DNA from: Incurvaria masculella
Taxonomy: Eukaryota; Arthropoda; Insecta; Lepidoptera; Incurvariidae
Direction: 5' to 3'
Assembly: GCA_946894095.1 (NCBI GenBank)
Contig: OX335660.1
Span: 1,307,001 to 1,371,000, forward strand
Length of the DNA stretch: 64,000 nt
Under the pieces are notes generated by a model that saw only the letters and a program-made list of their open reading frames with translations, made no database searches and had not been told where the DNA came from. Position numbers and translations under genes: made by a program. Of this stretch, positions 53,601 through 63,149 are shown piece by piece. The first letter of the stretch is position 1, and each line of letters begins with the position of its first letter.

Positions 53601-56600
53601 TTATTGCAGAGCAATGTTCAGGTCAGTCATAAGTGAATTTGCTGCTGTGTATACTCTGTCGTATTTAGTTTTAATCTTATATATTGCTTTTTGAATAAAA
53701 TTCCAGATATGGGCACTTTCACTGGGGAACTCTGCATTTAATGCAAAGATTATCTTAAAGCAAGCATCGACAGCGTGGATGGTTGAGGTGGAACTGTAGC
53801 GTACGTCCTTTGTTGGTGAGTATGTAACATTGTTGATGACAATGTACCTAGTGTGAATAGTGTTGAGGGTGTCACCAATTATAATGATGTACGGCTGCAC
53901 ACAAAGTCCCAAAGATGCGAATTTCTCTCTCCTTAATGTGAGAGAAGCCTCCAGATCAGCAGCCGTTGGGATGTGAGTTATGAAGCTTTCAAGCGATTCT
54001 ATCTTTGATGGTCTCCACAGCTTCTTGATTTTCGCCTTGCGGACTGTGCTGATGTTCATCAGAAAGGCGAGTGACATGAAGGCGACAGTGTCAGCGGCAT
54101 CATCGTTTACAATATCTGTAAATATTAAAACATATTTACTAAAACAAAATCAAGGGAATGACTGATTGCTACTTTTTCCGAACTGGTACATAGATACACC
54201 ACATTCACAGGCTTCGCACTACATCCGATGACACTATAAATGCACTTGTATTGTTTTTGTGGTTTTTTATATTGTCTAACATTCCACCTTGTTAGTAAGG
54301 AATTGGATGACTGTGAATCCGAACCACGACTAACATCTCATGTCACCCATCCAGAACCCGACAATGCACAGTATTGCTTAACCTCGAAGATCGAACGCCG
54401 ATGTGTCGCCCCAGTGGTGCCTGAGGCTGACAAGAGAAAGTATGTATAAAAGAAGTTGATTCTTTATCAAAACAAGGTGGTTAATGCTTGAGTGAGAGTT
54501 TGACGAACTTAATTACTTAATTATCAAAGCCAACGGGCGGACTTTGGTGGGAGCTGCCTGATAATTTAGTTCCAGGCTCGGTATAGCTTTGACAATTCCT
54601 CAAGCTTGGATTTCACTTTAAAAGATAGTCGAAGCGGCAATCAATTTTTTCCGTGCATTCCATCCAGGGTGCCCATTCCGGTATGAGTGAGTTCGAGTTT
54701 GAGAGTGAGTTAACCTAAAAATAGCTAGAGAAAATATATTTTTTTAAACAACGTAACTGTTATTTTACCGTCCAACATATTCATGTGAACAAACTAAAAT
54801 GATGTTAAAAAAGTGCGGTACATGAACTATTTATAAAAGTGAGTTGATATTTAGCGCCAAACTTGAACTCACTTTGTACCAGAATGGGCACCCAGTTCAA
54901 TTTAGGCATGTAATTCAAGGAAAGACCTGACACCTAGTTCACATGGCTATGATAAGCTTAATATTTTGACAGTGGGTGTGGTATTAGAAAACATGTAATG
55001 TTAAAAAAACGCTTGGATCACGTTTTATGCAGTTTTATGAAACTGACATGAAGGCTAACTACCACTGTCATGATATCAGCCCATAACACCACAGGGGATC
55101 TAGGTGCCATGCGAGAACCTTTCTTATAATACACGGCTACATTGAACAGGATGGAAAACACAAAATTTTCATTGCCGCTTCGACCATCATTATATTCAAT
55201 GTGGTGGTACCAACCCGAGCGGAAGTGAATACCACCGTACCACCTTGAGAGTAAGGAAGGGGACCAACAATTTAACATGGAATCCGAACCACCCCTGTGT
55301 GACCGTGTGGGTCTGGCACGTAAAAAGAATACAAGTGGGCCCACTGCATTTCTTCCCATGCATGTCGTAAGAGGCGACTAAGGGATTCTTCGTTCGTGGC
55401 TCGGAATCCACGTTAAACAGTAGTTCCCCTTCCTTACCAACTAGGTGGTAGGGTTATTCCCGCCCGGGTCGGTACCACCGCATTGGATAAACGATTGGTC
55501 AAAGCGGCAATGAAAATAGTATGTTTTCCATCCAGTTCAATGTAGCCGCGTAATAAAGGAAGGTCCTGGGATGGCACCTAGTCTTCATGAGGTGTTATGG
55601 GCTGATATCATGATGGTGGGTGTGTTATTAGCCATCATGTCGGGTTTCCATAAAAAAAAACCCCAGCCTCTTTCCAACGGACGAACATCACCCATCCAAT
55701 GCTTAACTTCGAAGTGTCGCGCCAGTACGCTGAATCGAAAACTGTTATTCGTAGAACTCCAATATTTTTTTAAAACCTATCCAATGATACCCTATACAAT
55801 ATAATAAAAAAAAATATGTGTATGGGAGGTACAGTAGGGGTCAGACCAAAGTATCCACTTCCGGTTGAGAGTCAAAATGAACGATGCGATAATTGAAACT
55901 TCCTATGCATTTTTGTAGTATTTTATACACATTTGAATAACAGACACTTCCAAAAATGGTTTAATGTATAGTCAATATTAATAGTGTTGCCAGAAGTCAA
56001 CGTATTTTGTCTGTTCATTTTTAACTTGACCCGATTTCCGGTACTTTCGTCAGACCCCTACTGTACACTAAATAAATTGTTTTTCCAAATTTTATATCAC
56101 AGTTTTGTCGGCATGATTAATGTATATGTATACGGGTGTTAGCGGAGGTTTGGTCCAAACGTTAACCAGGTGTTCCTGAGCCTATTTGGAGTAAAAAAGG
56201 TAAATAACATTTTGTTGTACGGCTTAAAAAAAATTCGTTCGCCCCATACATTTTTGTAAATACCTACATATAAAATGTATGGGGAGGAAGAAAAATTTTT
56301 AAGCCGTACAAGAAAATGTTATCTACCTTTTTTACTCCAAATAGGCTCAGGAACACCTGGTTAACGTTTGGACCAAACCTCCGCTATCACATAACTATGC
56401 AAAATTACAGCTTTCTACTACCAAGAGTTTCCGAGATAAATGTCGGACAGACGGACTGACACGACAGACATGGCTAAACTATAAAGGTTGCTTGTTCACT
56501 ACGGAACCCTAAAAATGAACATATTTTCAAATGAATGAAAAGAAAATCCCACTAACCTTCATCCAGGTTTGACAATATTTTCTGGAGGGCTGGATCATTG

Positions 56601-58808
56601 CGTTTCCTTGCAAGTTCGAGGATTTGGTCACGGTAGAGAGGCCAGATGTTGAAAAGTTTGTCCTGCTCTTGCGGGTACAGACTGGAGAAGTCCTCCAGCA
56701 ACTGTTAAGAAATATGAAAATTAACTATTTTCAACATTCACAATTTATCAATGAGTAAAAAGTAAAGTTTAAGTTCGAAAGCCCATAGGCGTCGAGTAAC
56801 TCATTGAGGGCCTGGCGCACAGCATGTCAGGTTTTATATAAAAAAAAAGTTATAACCTGACATAACTTCAGTAATTGGGAAACAATATGGTATTCTATAA
56901 ATTAGGAATGTTTTCTCACTTATTTATAAATATGGTAACTAAAAAACCTATCTAATCAAAGCAACAAGTGGGAAACACCTTATGAAAAGACAACATAAAT
57001 ATTATACATAATATCTATACACATACCAAATGCAGACCACCGGATTGTCGCAGTGGCCTAAATTCATTGAAGTAGCCTTCTATAGTCGTCCCCGACCTTA
57101 CTAATTTCTCGAGGCGCACTTTTTGCGTACTCGTCCAATACAATTGGGCAGTCGTCCACGGGTCGCAAGAATTTCGGAGCCACAATAGACAATCTTCTTG
57201 ACCCTCCTCTGCTTCGACCGAAGGACAAGGCAACTTGTTTGCCGCCTCCTCAATTCTTGACGATGGTGAACCAGGAGCACTGTAGCATGAAGAGCTTGTT
57301 GAAACAGTTCGTTTTCTAGGAATTATGAGCCCCGACTTACTATGCTCTCTGCGTCTTTGCCTGTATGTATCAAGCAGTTTTCCTTTGGCCGCAATTTTTA
57401 TAGCTGGACTAAGATTCATGTATGGGGAGAAGTAGACCGGGGCACTTTCTTTCACAAATACTTTGGTTATTTCGTATGCGAGTTGATAAAATCGCGTGGT
57501 TGATATTTTTGTGTCTGGGTCGCTCTTCAACTCGTTTGAGATGATTATGTTGCACAGTTTCCTTCTTCCGCTGTTATCGAGGAGTCCAACGTTTTGATAT
57601 TTAATCAAAAGCGCCCTTCCTTCATTCGTGCTGGACAGATAGTTTTGGAGAGTAACTTCGGCTTCTGAACCTTCGGATTGAGAGTTTAGAGCCTTCAGTT
57701 GCGTGCTGTTTAGGAGATTTGTTAACGAATAATCATTAGAGCTCGTGGAAGCATCCATAAAGCTGAGATCCTGAAAAAAAAAAGTATTTAAGAAAGGGGT
57801 AAGGGGGTTCTGTCGCAAAAAAGGGTCCGTGTCTGTCGTGAGACGCGGGAGAAAAACAAATTAAAAACTTTTGAAAAATAACATAATTTGAAAATATTAT
57901 AAAGATGTGCTACAAATTATGACGATTCTTAATTAGTGAACAGTAATGGTCCAATACGAAAATTTTAAAATTCATTTTGTTTAAAAGAACCAGTTGGGTA
58001 TCGATATTATTATGTAATAACGCCGTCAATACGAATATGTTTTTTTTTTATTAGAGAAATAAAAATTTGTGGACGTGCAAAAAGTTGTCCAAATATTTTA
58101 AAAAAAAAAAAGATACATTATAATATAGTATTTATCCTGTTCGTTTAAAAAAAAAATCAAACTTACGCTCGGTACGGTGATGATGTTCGGTGAATCCTTG
58201 TTGGTAACGGCTTTCAAAACTTGTAGCTGATTTGAGAGAAGTACTCGATGGCCAACCGAAGTGATGAGTTCCTTTATTTGGTCATCTGATATTAACAGCA
58301 GAACATCTAAAGTGATATTTTGCTCTGAAACAAAAGAAACAAATGTTTACAACAAGCTAGTTCGTGGGGAATTTGGAGAATTGTTTTTGTTGCAACATAG
58401 GGGAGCCAATAATAAATATTTCTTTCATATCAATGAGAGACGCCTGTACACAGCATTGGGACGAATAAAATGGCTGCAAAGAAAAAAAAAGGAGGGTACA
58501 ACACATGCATTCCGTCACGGCGTACCTACATGCAGTTTTCAGCGCCGCGTCATCGCCACTTTTGCCACGCCGTTTCTGTATACTTATAAGCGGGTTAAAC
58601 TTTGGCCGCGCACGGTTACAATTAAAAAACACGTGTGAACATGCCAATACGTCGTCATGGGTGACGGGAGCCTCGGACATGCGAGGTGCGAGTTATGCCA
58701 CGATGGACAGATTTACGATAGATACTTGGAGCCCTTACCTTTAAATTTCTGTATATACATCTCTAAGCCCCACGCTACAAGGTGATCCTCGACGGATTGA
58801 TCGGCCAT
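53601..58808 (-). CDS. SAM-domain protein of the giant element, five exons
   Basis: Exons 58739-58808, 58167-58324, 57027-57770, 56557-56701 and 53601-54115, all with GT-AG borders and matching phases, give 1,632 nt and 543 aa. Exons 1-2 encode an N-terminal SAM-like domain (DHLVAWGLEMYIQKF, then ISDDQIKELI, VGHRVLLSNQLQVL). Exon 3 has NEGRALLIKYQNVGLLDNSG, KISTTRFYQLAYEI and a serine-rich linker, a pattern I know from insect 'sterile alpha motif domain-containing 3-like' proteins. Exon 5 carries SFITHIPTAADLEASLTLRR and ends in ALQ. SAM domains mediate protein or RNA binding. The role is unknown; its tandem position suggests a partner or regulator of the transposase. Introns hold MITEs and retroposons (the last, 2.4 kb, especially). 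Confidence 0.75.
54600..55000 (+). mobile_element. Short retroposon copy split by a MITE
   Basis: Left piece to 54667 (AGTCGAAGCGGCAATCAAT, CATTCCATCCAG) and right piece from 54892 (AGTTCAATTTAGGC, AAGGAAAGACCTG, GGGTGTGGTATTAG) match consecutive parts of the 55305-55660 copy. The MITE 54669-54891 lies between. It is within the last intron of the SAM gene. Confidence 0.7.
54669..54891. mobile_element. 223-bp MITE inside a retroposon
   Basis: Ends GTGCCCATTCCGGTA and TACCAGAATGGGCAC are inverse with one mismatch; GAGTTCGAGTTTGAGAGTGAG and its rough inverse lie inside. CCAG is repeated at both flanks. It interrupts the retroposon copy cleanly. Confidence 0.82.
55048..55290 (-). mobile_element. 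Short retroposon copy, minus orientation
   Basis: The complement reads GGATTCCATG, CCTTCCTTAC, GGTGGTA, GAAGCGGCAATGAAAATTTT, TTTTCCATCCTGTTCAATG and GGCACCTAGATCCCCTG, in the order of the plus-strand copy that follows it at 55305. The pair therefore forms an inverted repeat. Confidence 0.75.
55305..55660 (+). mobile_element. Short retroposon copy, most complete
   Basis: Starts GTGGGCCCACTGCATTTCTT, then TGTCGTAAGAGGCGACTAAG, TAGGTGGTAGGGTTATTCCC and GCGGCAATGAAAATAGTATG, ending in an A tail at 55651-55661. It resembles retroposons common in Lepidoptera. It is a non-coding insertion in the last SAM-gene intron. Confidence 0.78.
56133..56390. mobile_element. Foldback MITE, copy 4 (ACCAGGTGTT family)
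   Basis: Near-identical to 50409-50670, with GGTTTGGTCCAAACGTTAACC and its inverse at the ends. Intronic in the SAM gene. Two such close copies in the element show recent activity. Confidence 0.87.
56380..56515 (-). mobile_element. Lepidopteran-type LINE tail fragment (GGTTCCGTAG family)
   Basis: The complement starts TAGGGTTCCGTAGTGAACAA and continues CTATAGTTTAGCCATGTCTG-like text, GTCAGTCCGTCTGTCCGAC, and AAGCTGTAATTTTGCATAG. I know this pattern from butterfly and moth genomes. Confidence 0.68.
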
Positions 58809-59190
58809 TCTTCTCTCACGGCAAAGTGAAGCACACGAACACGATGAAACAGAACTGACCTTGCTGCTTGGCTAGTGTTAGAGTGTGTGGTCGTGTGGTG
58901 GTTCTCCTTCTCTAGCGTCGCGTCCATCGCGTCAGTAAGTTACGCCACAGATTATGCTTGCATCACGTATTCGTCATCATCACGACGGCGCGGTGCAGAC
59001 GGCAATGTTGCCAGTAGAAATTATTCCCATGAATTGTCTATTAATATAAGCCGCCGCCGCCTTCGTCCATGAACTGTTGATAAATTATAATAATTATTCC
59101 CACTTTACGTTATCTAACTTATTTTGATTTATTGATTATTATATTTTGATTTGATGATTTGATGAATGATTATTTTTTGAAAAACTATAG
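58740..59190 (-). promoter_or_regulatory. 5' region of the SAM gene
   Basis: Upstream of the ATG at 58808. The first 250 bp is GC-richer than the surroundings (for example ACGACGGCGCGGTGC), like a CpG-type promoter; there is no TATA box at a standard distance. Promoter assignment is by position. Confidence 0.35.
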
Positions 59191-59191
59191 T

Positions 59192-59236
59192 GGCGGAGGC
59201 GCGTTGACGGCCGCATACCTCTAACGCGCCTCCGCC
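59192..59236. repeat. GC-rich perfect hairpin upstream of the SAM gene
   Basis: GGCGGAGGCGCGTT at 59192-59205 and its exact inverse at 59223-59236, separated by 17 nt. In AT-rich DNA, about 385 bp upstream of the SAM start codon. Confidence 0.85.
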
Positions 59237-59299
59237 GTGTTCACTACGCCTCACGTTCACTCCTCTGATTCTAAAAAAATAATGAAATATTTTTTGAAA

Positions 59300-59560
59300 T
59301 TACGTAGGATATAAAGAGCTGATATAGTAAAAATCACCCAAACATTAAGCTAAATTTGCTAAATGTTATGTATATCTCTACTAAGTATTTGGTAAAAAAT
59401 TACTAAGTAAAAAATACTTTGGTAAAATTCTACTAAACATTTAGCTAAACGTCCCGTGCATTTAGTAAAAATACTGTTCGTTTAAATATTACATAATGTT
59501 TTTGTAAAACTTGTAAAAAGTTCAGCTATCAATAGCTAAACTGTAACGGCCGAGTCAGCC
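59300..59560. repeat. Inner edge of right subterminal region
   Basis: Dispersed TAGTAAAAAT, CATTAAGCTAAAT and CTACTAAGTA words like those of the terminal arrays but without a regular period. Confidence 0.5.
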
Positions 59561-59825
59561 CTAGGTTGTTTGTTAAGTATTGTTAACTTTTTTCGTACCA
59601 TTACCCTTAACATGTAGGTACGTCGCTTCTTTCAACGAATATAATTTGAATGTAATAAAGATGTATGTAAATAATTATCTGTACTTCATACTTAAATGTC
59701 TCTGCAAAATTATTTGCAATTTGTGAAGATGAACCGTCCATAAACCGCATTATGTTGTCTGTCATTATGTTGATTTTTTATCGTTAGGTACCTAAGATTT
59801 CATTTATTATATGCCAGTTTTAATA

Positions 59826-59960
59826 AAAGTGGGCCCACTGCATTTCTTCTCGTGCATGTCGTAAGAGGCGACCAAGGAATTCTTCGTTTGTGGTTCGGAA
59901 TCCACGTTAAACAGTAGGTCGTCTTCCTTACTAACTAGGTGGTAGGGTTATTCCCGCCCA
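59826..59960 (+). mobile_element. Short retroposon fragment
   Basis: AGTGGGCCCACTGCATTTCT, GTCGTAAGAGGCGACCAAGG and TAGGTGGTAGGGTTATTCCC match the first 140 bp of the 55305 copy; truncated at its 3' side. Confidence 0.78.
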
Positions 59961-60600
59961 GCGGCCCTATTGCCGATCAGCGTTACCGCTATTAGCGATC
60001 GAAATTTGACGTTTATCCGTCCATTGCGATCGCCGATGCTCGGTTTGCGACAGAATTTCTACCGCTACTGTTCTAACCGCATTGACGTTAAAAATAGGTC
60101 AACACCCATACATTTCACAGTGATGTTAACAATCAATTGCGATTGCGTATCTTTTGGCTGTAAATTTTAACGGATGGTTATTGCTATCTCGGTATTGGTC
60201 AATGTTTTGAGATTTTTCAGTGATTTCAGGGTTTTGAGGTCTTAGCAACTCGATCGCTCTCCCTTCATCGATTGTCCTAAACTGTAATTTTACAACTAAA
60301 AAACACGCAAACATAAGACTGAACTAGCCTACAATTCGCACAGAGTATAGTTTATACGGACAACTCAATTCCACTCAGGGGGAAATCTAGTCATGAAATT
60401 CACTTTCCTTTATGACCCACTTTAACCTTCCATCCACTATACAGGACAAAACAAAATGTTGCCTGCTTTTTTCTCTATTCCGGATGAAAGGTGAGAATGG
60501 GTCACAATCAACAGTAAGCATATGTATGCTTATATTTGCTGTGCCCTAGCAGGGCACTATAGTGGATGACAGCTACTCGAGTGAAAGTTTCTCGCTCTGC
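59961..60600. other. No gene seen
   Basis: A moderately GC-rich stretch (59965-60130) and AT-rich DNA; the ORFs at 59970-60314 overlap on both strands and show no motif. Confidence 0.4.
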
Positions 60601-60605
60601 GCGGT

Positions 60606-60950
60606 GATGCACCCAAACTTTAGTAGTACGGTATGAAACTGTTCAGTTAATTCAACCTAACTTCCGTTTCTACTGAACAGTTTGGGTGATATACCCAAAC
60701 TTTAGTAGTTCGGTATGAAACTGTTCAGCTAATTCAACCAAACTGTTTAGTTGATTTCTACTGAGCAGATCGGGTGATGCACCCAAACTTTAGTAGTACG
60801 GTATGAATCTGTTCAGTTAATTCAAGCTAACTTCAGTTTCTACTGAACAGTTTGGGTGATATACCCAAACTTTAGTAGTTCGGTATGAAACTGTTCAGCT
60901 AATTCAACCAAACTGTTTCTTTGATTTCTACATAGCAGAAACATATTCTA
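60606..60950. repeat. Right subterminal array, 170-bp unit, two copies
   Basis: ATGCACCCAAACTTTAGTAG begins at 60606 and again near 60776, with CTGAACAGTTTGGGTGATAT and TCGGTATGAAACTGTTCAGC within each. It shares the AACAGTTTGG word with the left array. Confidence 0.8.
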
Positions 60951-62035
60951 CCATACTCTACAGGACCATGTTTAGCTACTACCCAGCTAAACAGTTATGT
61001 AAAAATTTAATTGTACAAATCAGTAATTATCTACAAATTCCCTCTTTGTCAATAGTAAAAATCTAATAAACAGATATCTCCAGAACAGTTAAGTGAAAAT
61101 CTACAAAACACTTCAGTATCATTCGAACTTATGCTACTGAACTCTGTTAAGCTACTAATAGCTAATAGTTTAGCTATCCCAGCTGAATAGTTATGTAAAA
61201 AAATATTTGGTAAATTTGATTGTACAGTTCAGTAATTATCTACAAATTTCCTCTTTGACAATAGTAAAAATCTACTAAACAGAAAACTCCAGAACAGTTA
61301 AGTGAAAATCTACAAAACATTTCAGTATTATCCTACCATATTCTACTGAACCCTGTTTAGCTACTAATAGCTAATAGTTTATCTATCCCAGCTGAATAGT
61401 TATGTAAAAAATTATTTGGTAAATATTGATTGTACAGTTCAGTAATTATCTACAAATTTTCTCTTTGACAATAGTAAAAATCTACTAAACAGAAAACTCC
61501 AGAACAGTTAAGTGAAAATCTACAAAACACTTCAGTATTATCCTACCATATTCTACTGAACCCTGTTTAGCTACTAATAGCTAATAGTTTAGCTATCCCA
61601 GCTGAATAGTTATGTAAAAAATTATTTGGTAAATATTGATTGTACAGTTCAGTAATTATCTACAAATTTTCTCTTTGACAATAGTAAAAATCTACTAAAC
61701 AGAAAACTCCAGAACAGTTAAGTGAAAATCTACAAAACACTTCAGTATTATCCTACCATATTCTACTGAACTCTGTTTAGCTACTAATAGCTAATAGTTT
61801 AGCTATCCCAGCTGAATAGTTATGTAAAAAATTATTTGGTAAATATTGATTGTACAGTTCAGTAATTATCTACAAATTTTCTCTTTGACAATAGTAAAAA
61901 TCTACTAAACAGAAAACTCCAGAACAGTTAAGTGAAAATCTACAAAACACTTCAGTATTATCCTACCATATTCTACTGAACTCTGTTTAGCTACTTATAG
62001 CTAATAGGTTAGCTATCCCAGCTGAACAGTTATGT
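60930..62035. repeat. Right subterminal array, 210-bp unit, about five copies
   Basis: CTGTTTAGCTACTAATAGC recurs at about 61142, 61351, 61561, 61771 and 61981. Each unit has AGTTATGTAAAAAATTATTT, TAGTAAAAATCTACTAAACAG and TATTATCCTACCATATTCTA. The last three units are almost identical, so the array expanded recently. Confidence 0.9.
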
Positions 62036-62397
62036 AAAAAAGCATTTATTAAATTCGTTTAGTAGAATACAAGCAAACATTTTGTACTTATTAACTGAAA
62101 ACATATTTTACTAAATTTAATTAGCTACAAGTACCCAAAATATTTTGTTCATAAAGCTAAACTATAGGTGGCAACTACTAAAGTTTAGTAAAATGAAAAA
62201 TAGCTAAACTATTTAGTAAAATAATTTTTTTCAGTGTAATTTGCACGTTTCGGACTTTGACCAAGAAATGCTCTGTTTTTGGTTTAAGTCCGAAAATGCA
62301 AATTGGTGCTCGAAGTCGTAGCCTTGTCGCTCGGAGCCGATTTTACGTTCATCAAATTCGTCCCCCAATACTCGAGTGTTTCGCAGATCCTTTGTAA

Positions 62398-62703
62398 GAT
62401 GACTCTTGATGAAACTGCCAAATTGTTGATCTCGGCCAAGGAATACTCCGACCCTTCCGCCATCGACGATTACCTCGCAGATTTCAAAACTATTTTCGAA
62501 GCCCGCCAGCGTCCACAAATCGGTCCCAAAGCGTGGCGGCAAATTGCGCTCTGCTTCAACAATGTCGGGTTCGCGTGCTACACTCTCTTTGTGGGTGCGT
62601 GCCACCAAAGTCCAAAATACAAACACGATTTGGAGAAATGGTGCAAACTCTACTCGGAAATGGCGGCTGATCTTTTGGAAGACATCACCCTTGCGGGCTG
62701 ATT
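62398..62703 (+). CDS. Unidentified small protein
   Basis: About 100 aa from ATG at 62398 (MTLDETAKLLISAKEYSDPS), with IDDYLADFKTIFEARQRPQI, CFNNVGFACYTLFVGACHQ and a helical end (MAADLLEDITLAG). Composition is that of a real folded alpha-helical protein and it is not repeat-derived. A longer frame reaches back to 62303, almost to the giant element's end, so a 5' exon may have been lost or lie elsewhere. I do not recognise it. Confidence 0.45.
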
Positions 62704-62873
62704 ACCGGTATTGCGCAATTGCAAAATTTTGAATACTTCAGAGGCATAAACGTGCAAGTAACTTACCAAGATTGAAAAGAGATGTTGTTTGGTCCAGGGA
62801 AAATTTGATAAAAAGGTTTTTACCAATTACTGGCCGTTTACAATTACTGGCCGTAAATAGTACATAAGGTGAA

Positions 62874-63146
62874 ATGGAGGACCCCCTGACCAAGGAATTT
62901 ACAGAATACGTGCAGAATCGAAAGCACTTGGAAGATAAATTCGGACCGATCGGTGGCGCAAAACCTACTACTGTGCCGCGAAATTGCGCTGAATTTTCGA
63001 AGGTTTTCAATGAAATCATCTCGATTCTATCCGACGAGCGTTCTTCAACACCGAGCTTAACCATAAAATTTGGAGACCCTTTAACTCTAAATGAATATTC
63101 GTTCTCTCTCTGTATTTTGATCGCCTGTTCTGTTGGATTTTTATAA
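62874..63146 (+). CDS. Unidentified small protein or second exon
   Basis: 90 codons from ATG at 62874 (MEDPLTKEFTEYVQNRKHL, then CAEFSKVFNEIISILSDERS). Soluble and charged to about residue 70; the hydrophobic end (SLCILIACSVGFL) may be read-through. It lies 170 bp after the previous ORF in the same direction; the two could be one gene or two members of an operon-like viral cluster. No family recognised. Confidence 0.42.
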   Translation: MEDPLTKEFTEYVQNRKHLEDKFGPIGGAKPTTVPRNCAEFSKVFNEIISILSDERSSTPSLTIKFGDPLTLNEYSFSLCILIACSVGFL

Positions 63147-63149
63147 AAG

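Larger units (their letters stand above)
48132..62236 (-). mobile_element. Candidate giant DNA transposon, 14.1 kb, CACTGA ends, two genes
   Basis: Left end CACTGAGAGAAAC at 48132; right end TTTTTTTCAGTG at 62236, its inverse. TA flanks both (48130-48131, 62237-62238). Both ends run into subterminal tandem arrays built from the same words (TAGCTAAA, GTAAAAATCTACT, AACAGTT): 48240-49200 and 60600-62035. Inside are a SAM-domain gene and a transposase-like gene in tandem on the minus strand. CACTG-type ends with A/T-rich subterminal repeats fit the CMC (CACTA/Mirage/Chapaev) group. Smaller transposons have inserted within it. The alternative is two separate non-autonomous elements flanking ordinary genes; the matching TA and target palindrome argue for one unit. 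Confidence 0.6.

Noticed and set aside
53600..53614. Upstream extension of the 811-aa protein to 53614
   Set aside because: It would start at TTG; the first ATG is at 53599, directly before the zinc finger.
55018..55411. 113-aa and 71-aa minus-strand ORFs
   Set aside because: They fall across two opposed copies of a short retroposon and have no domain.
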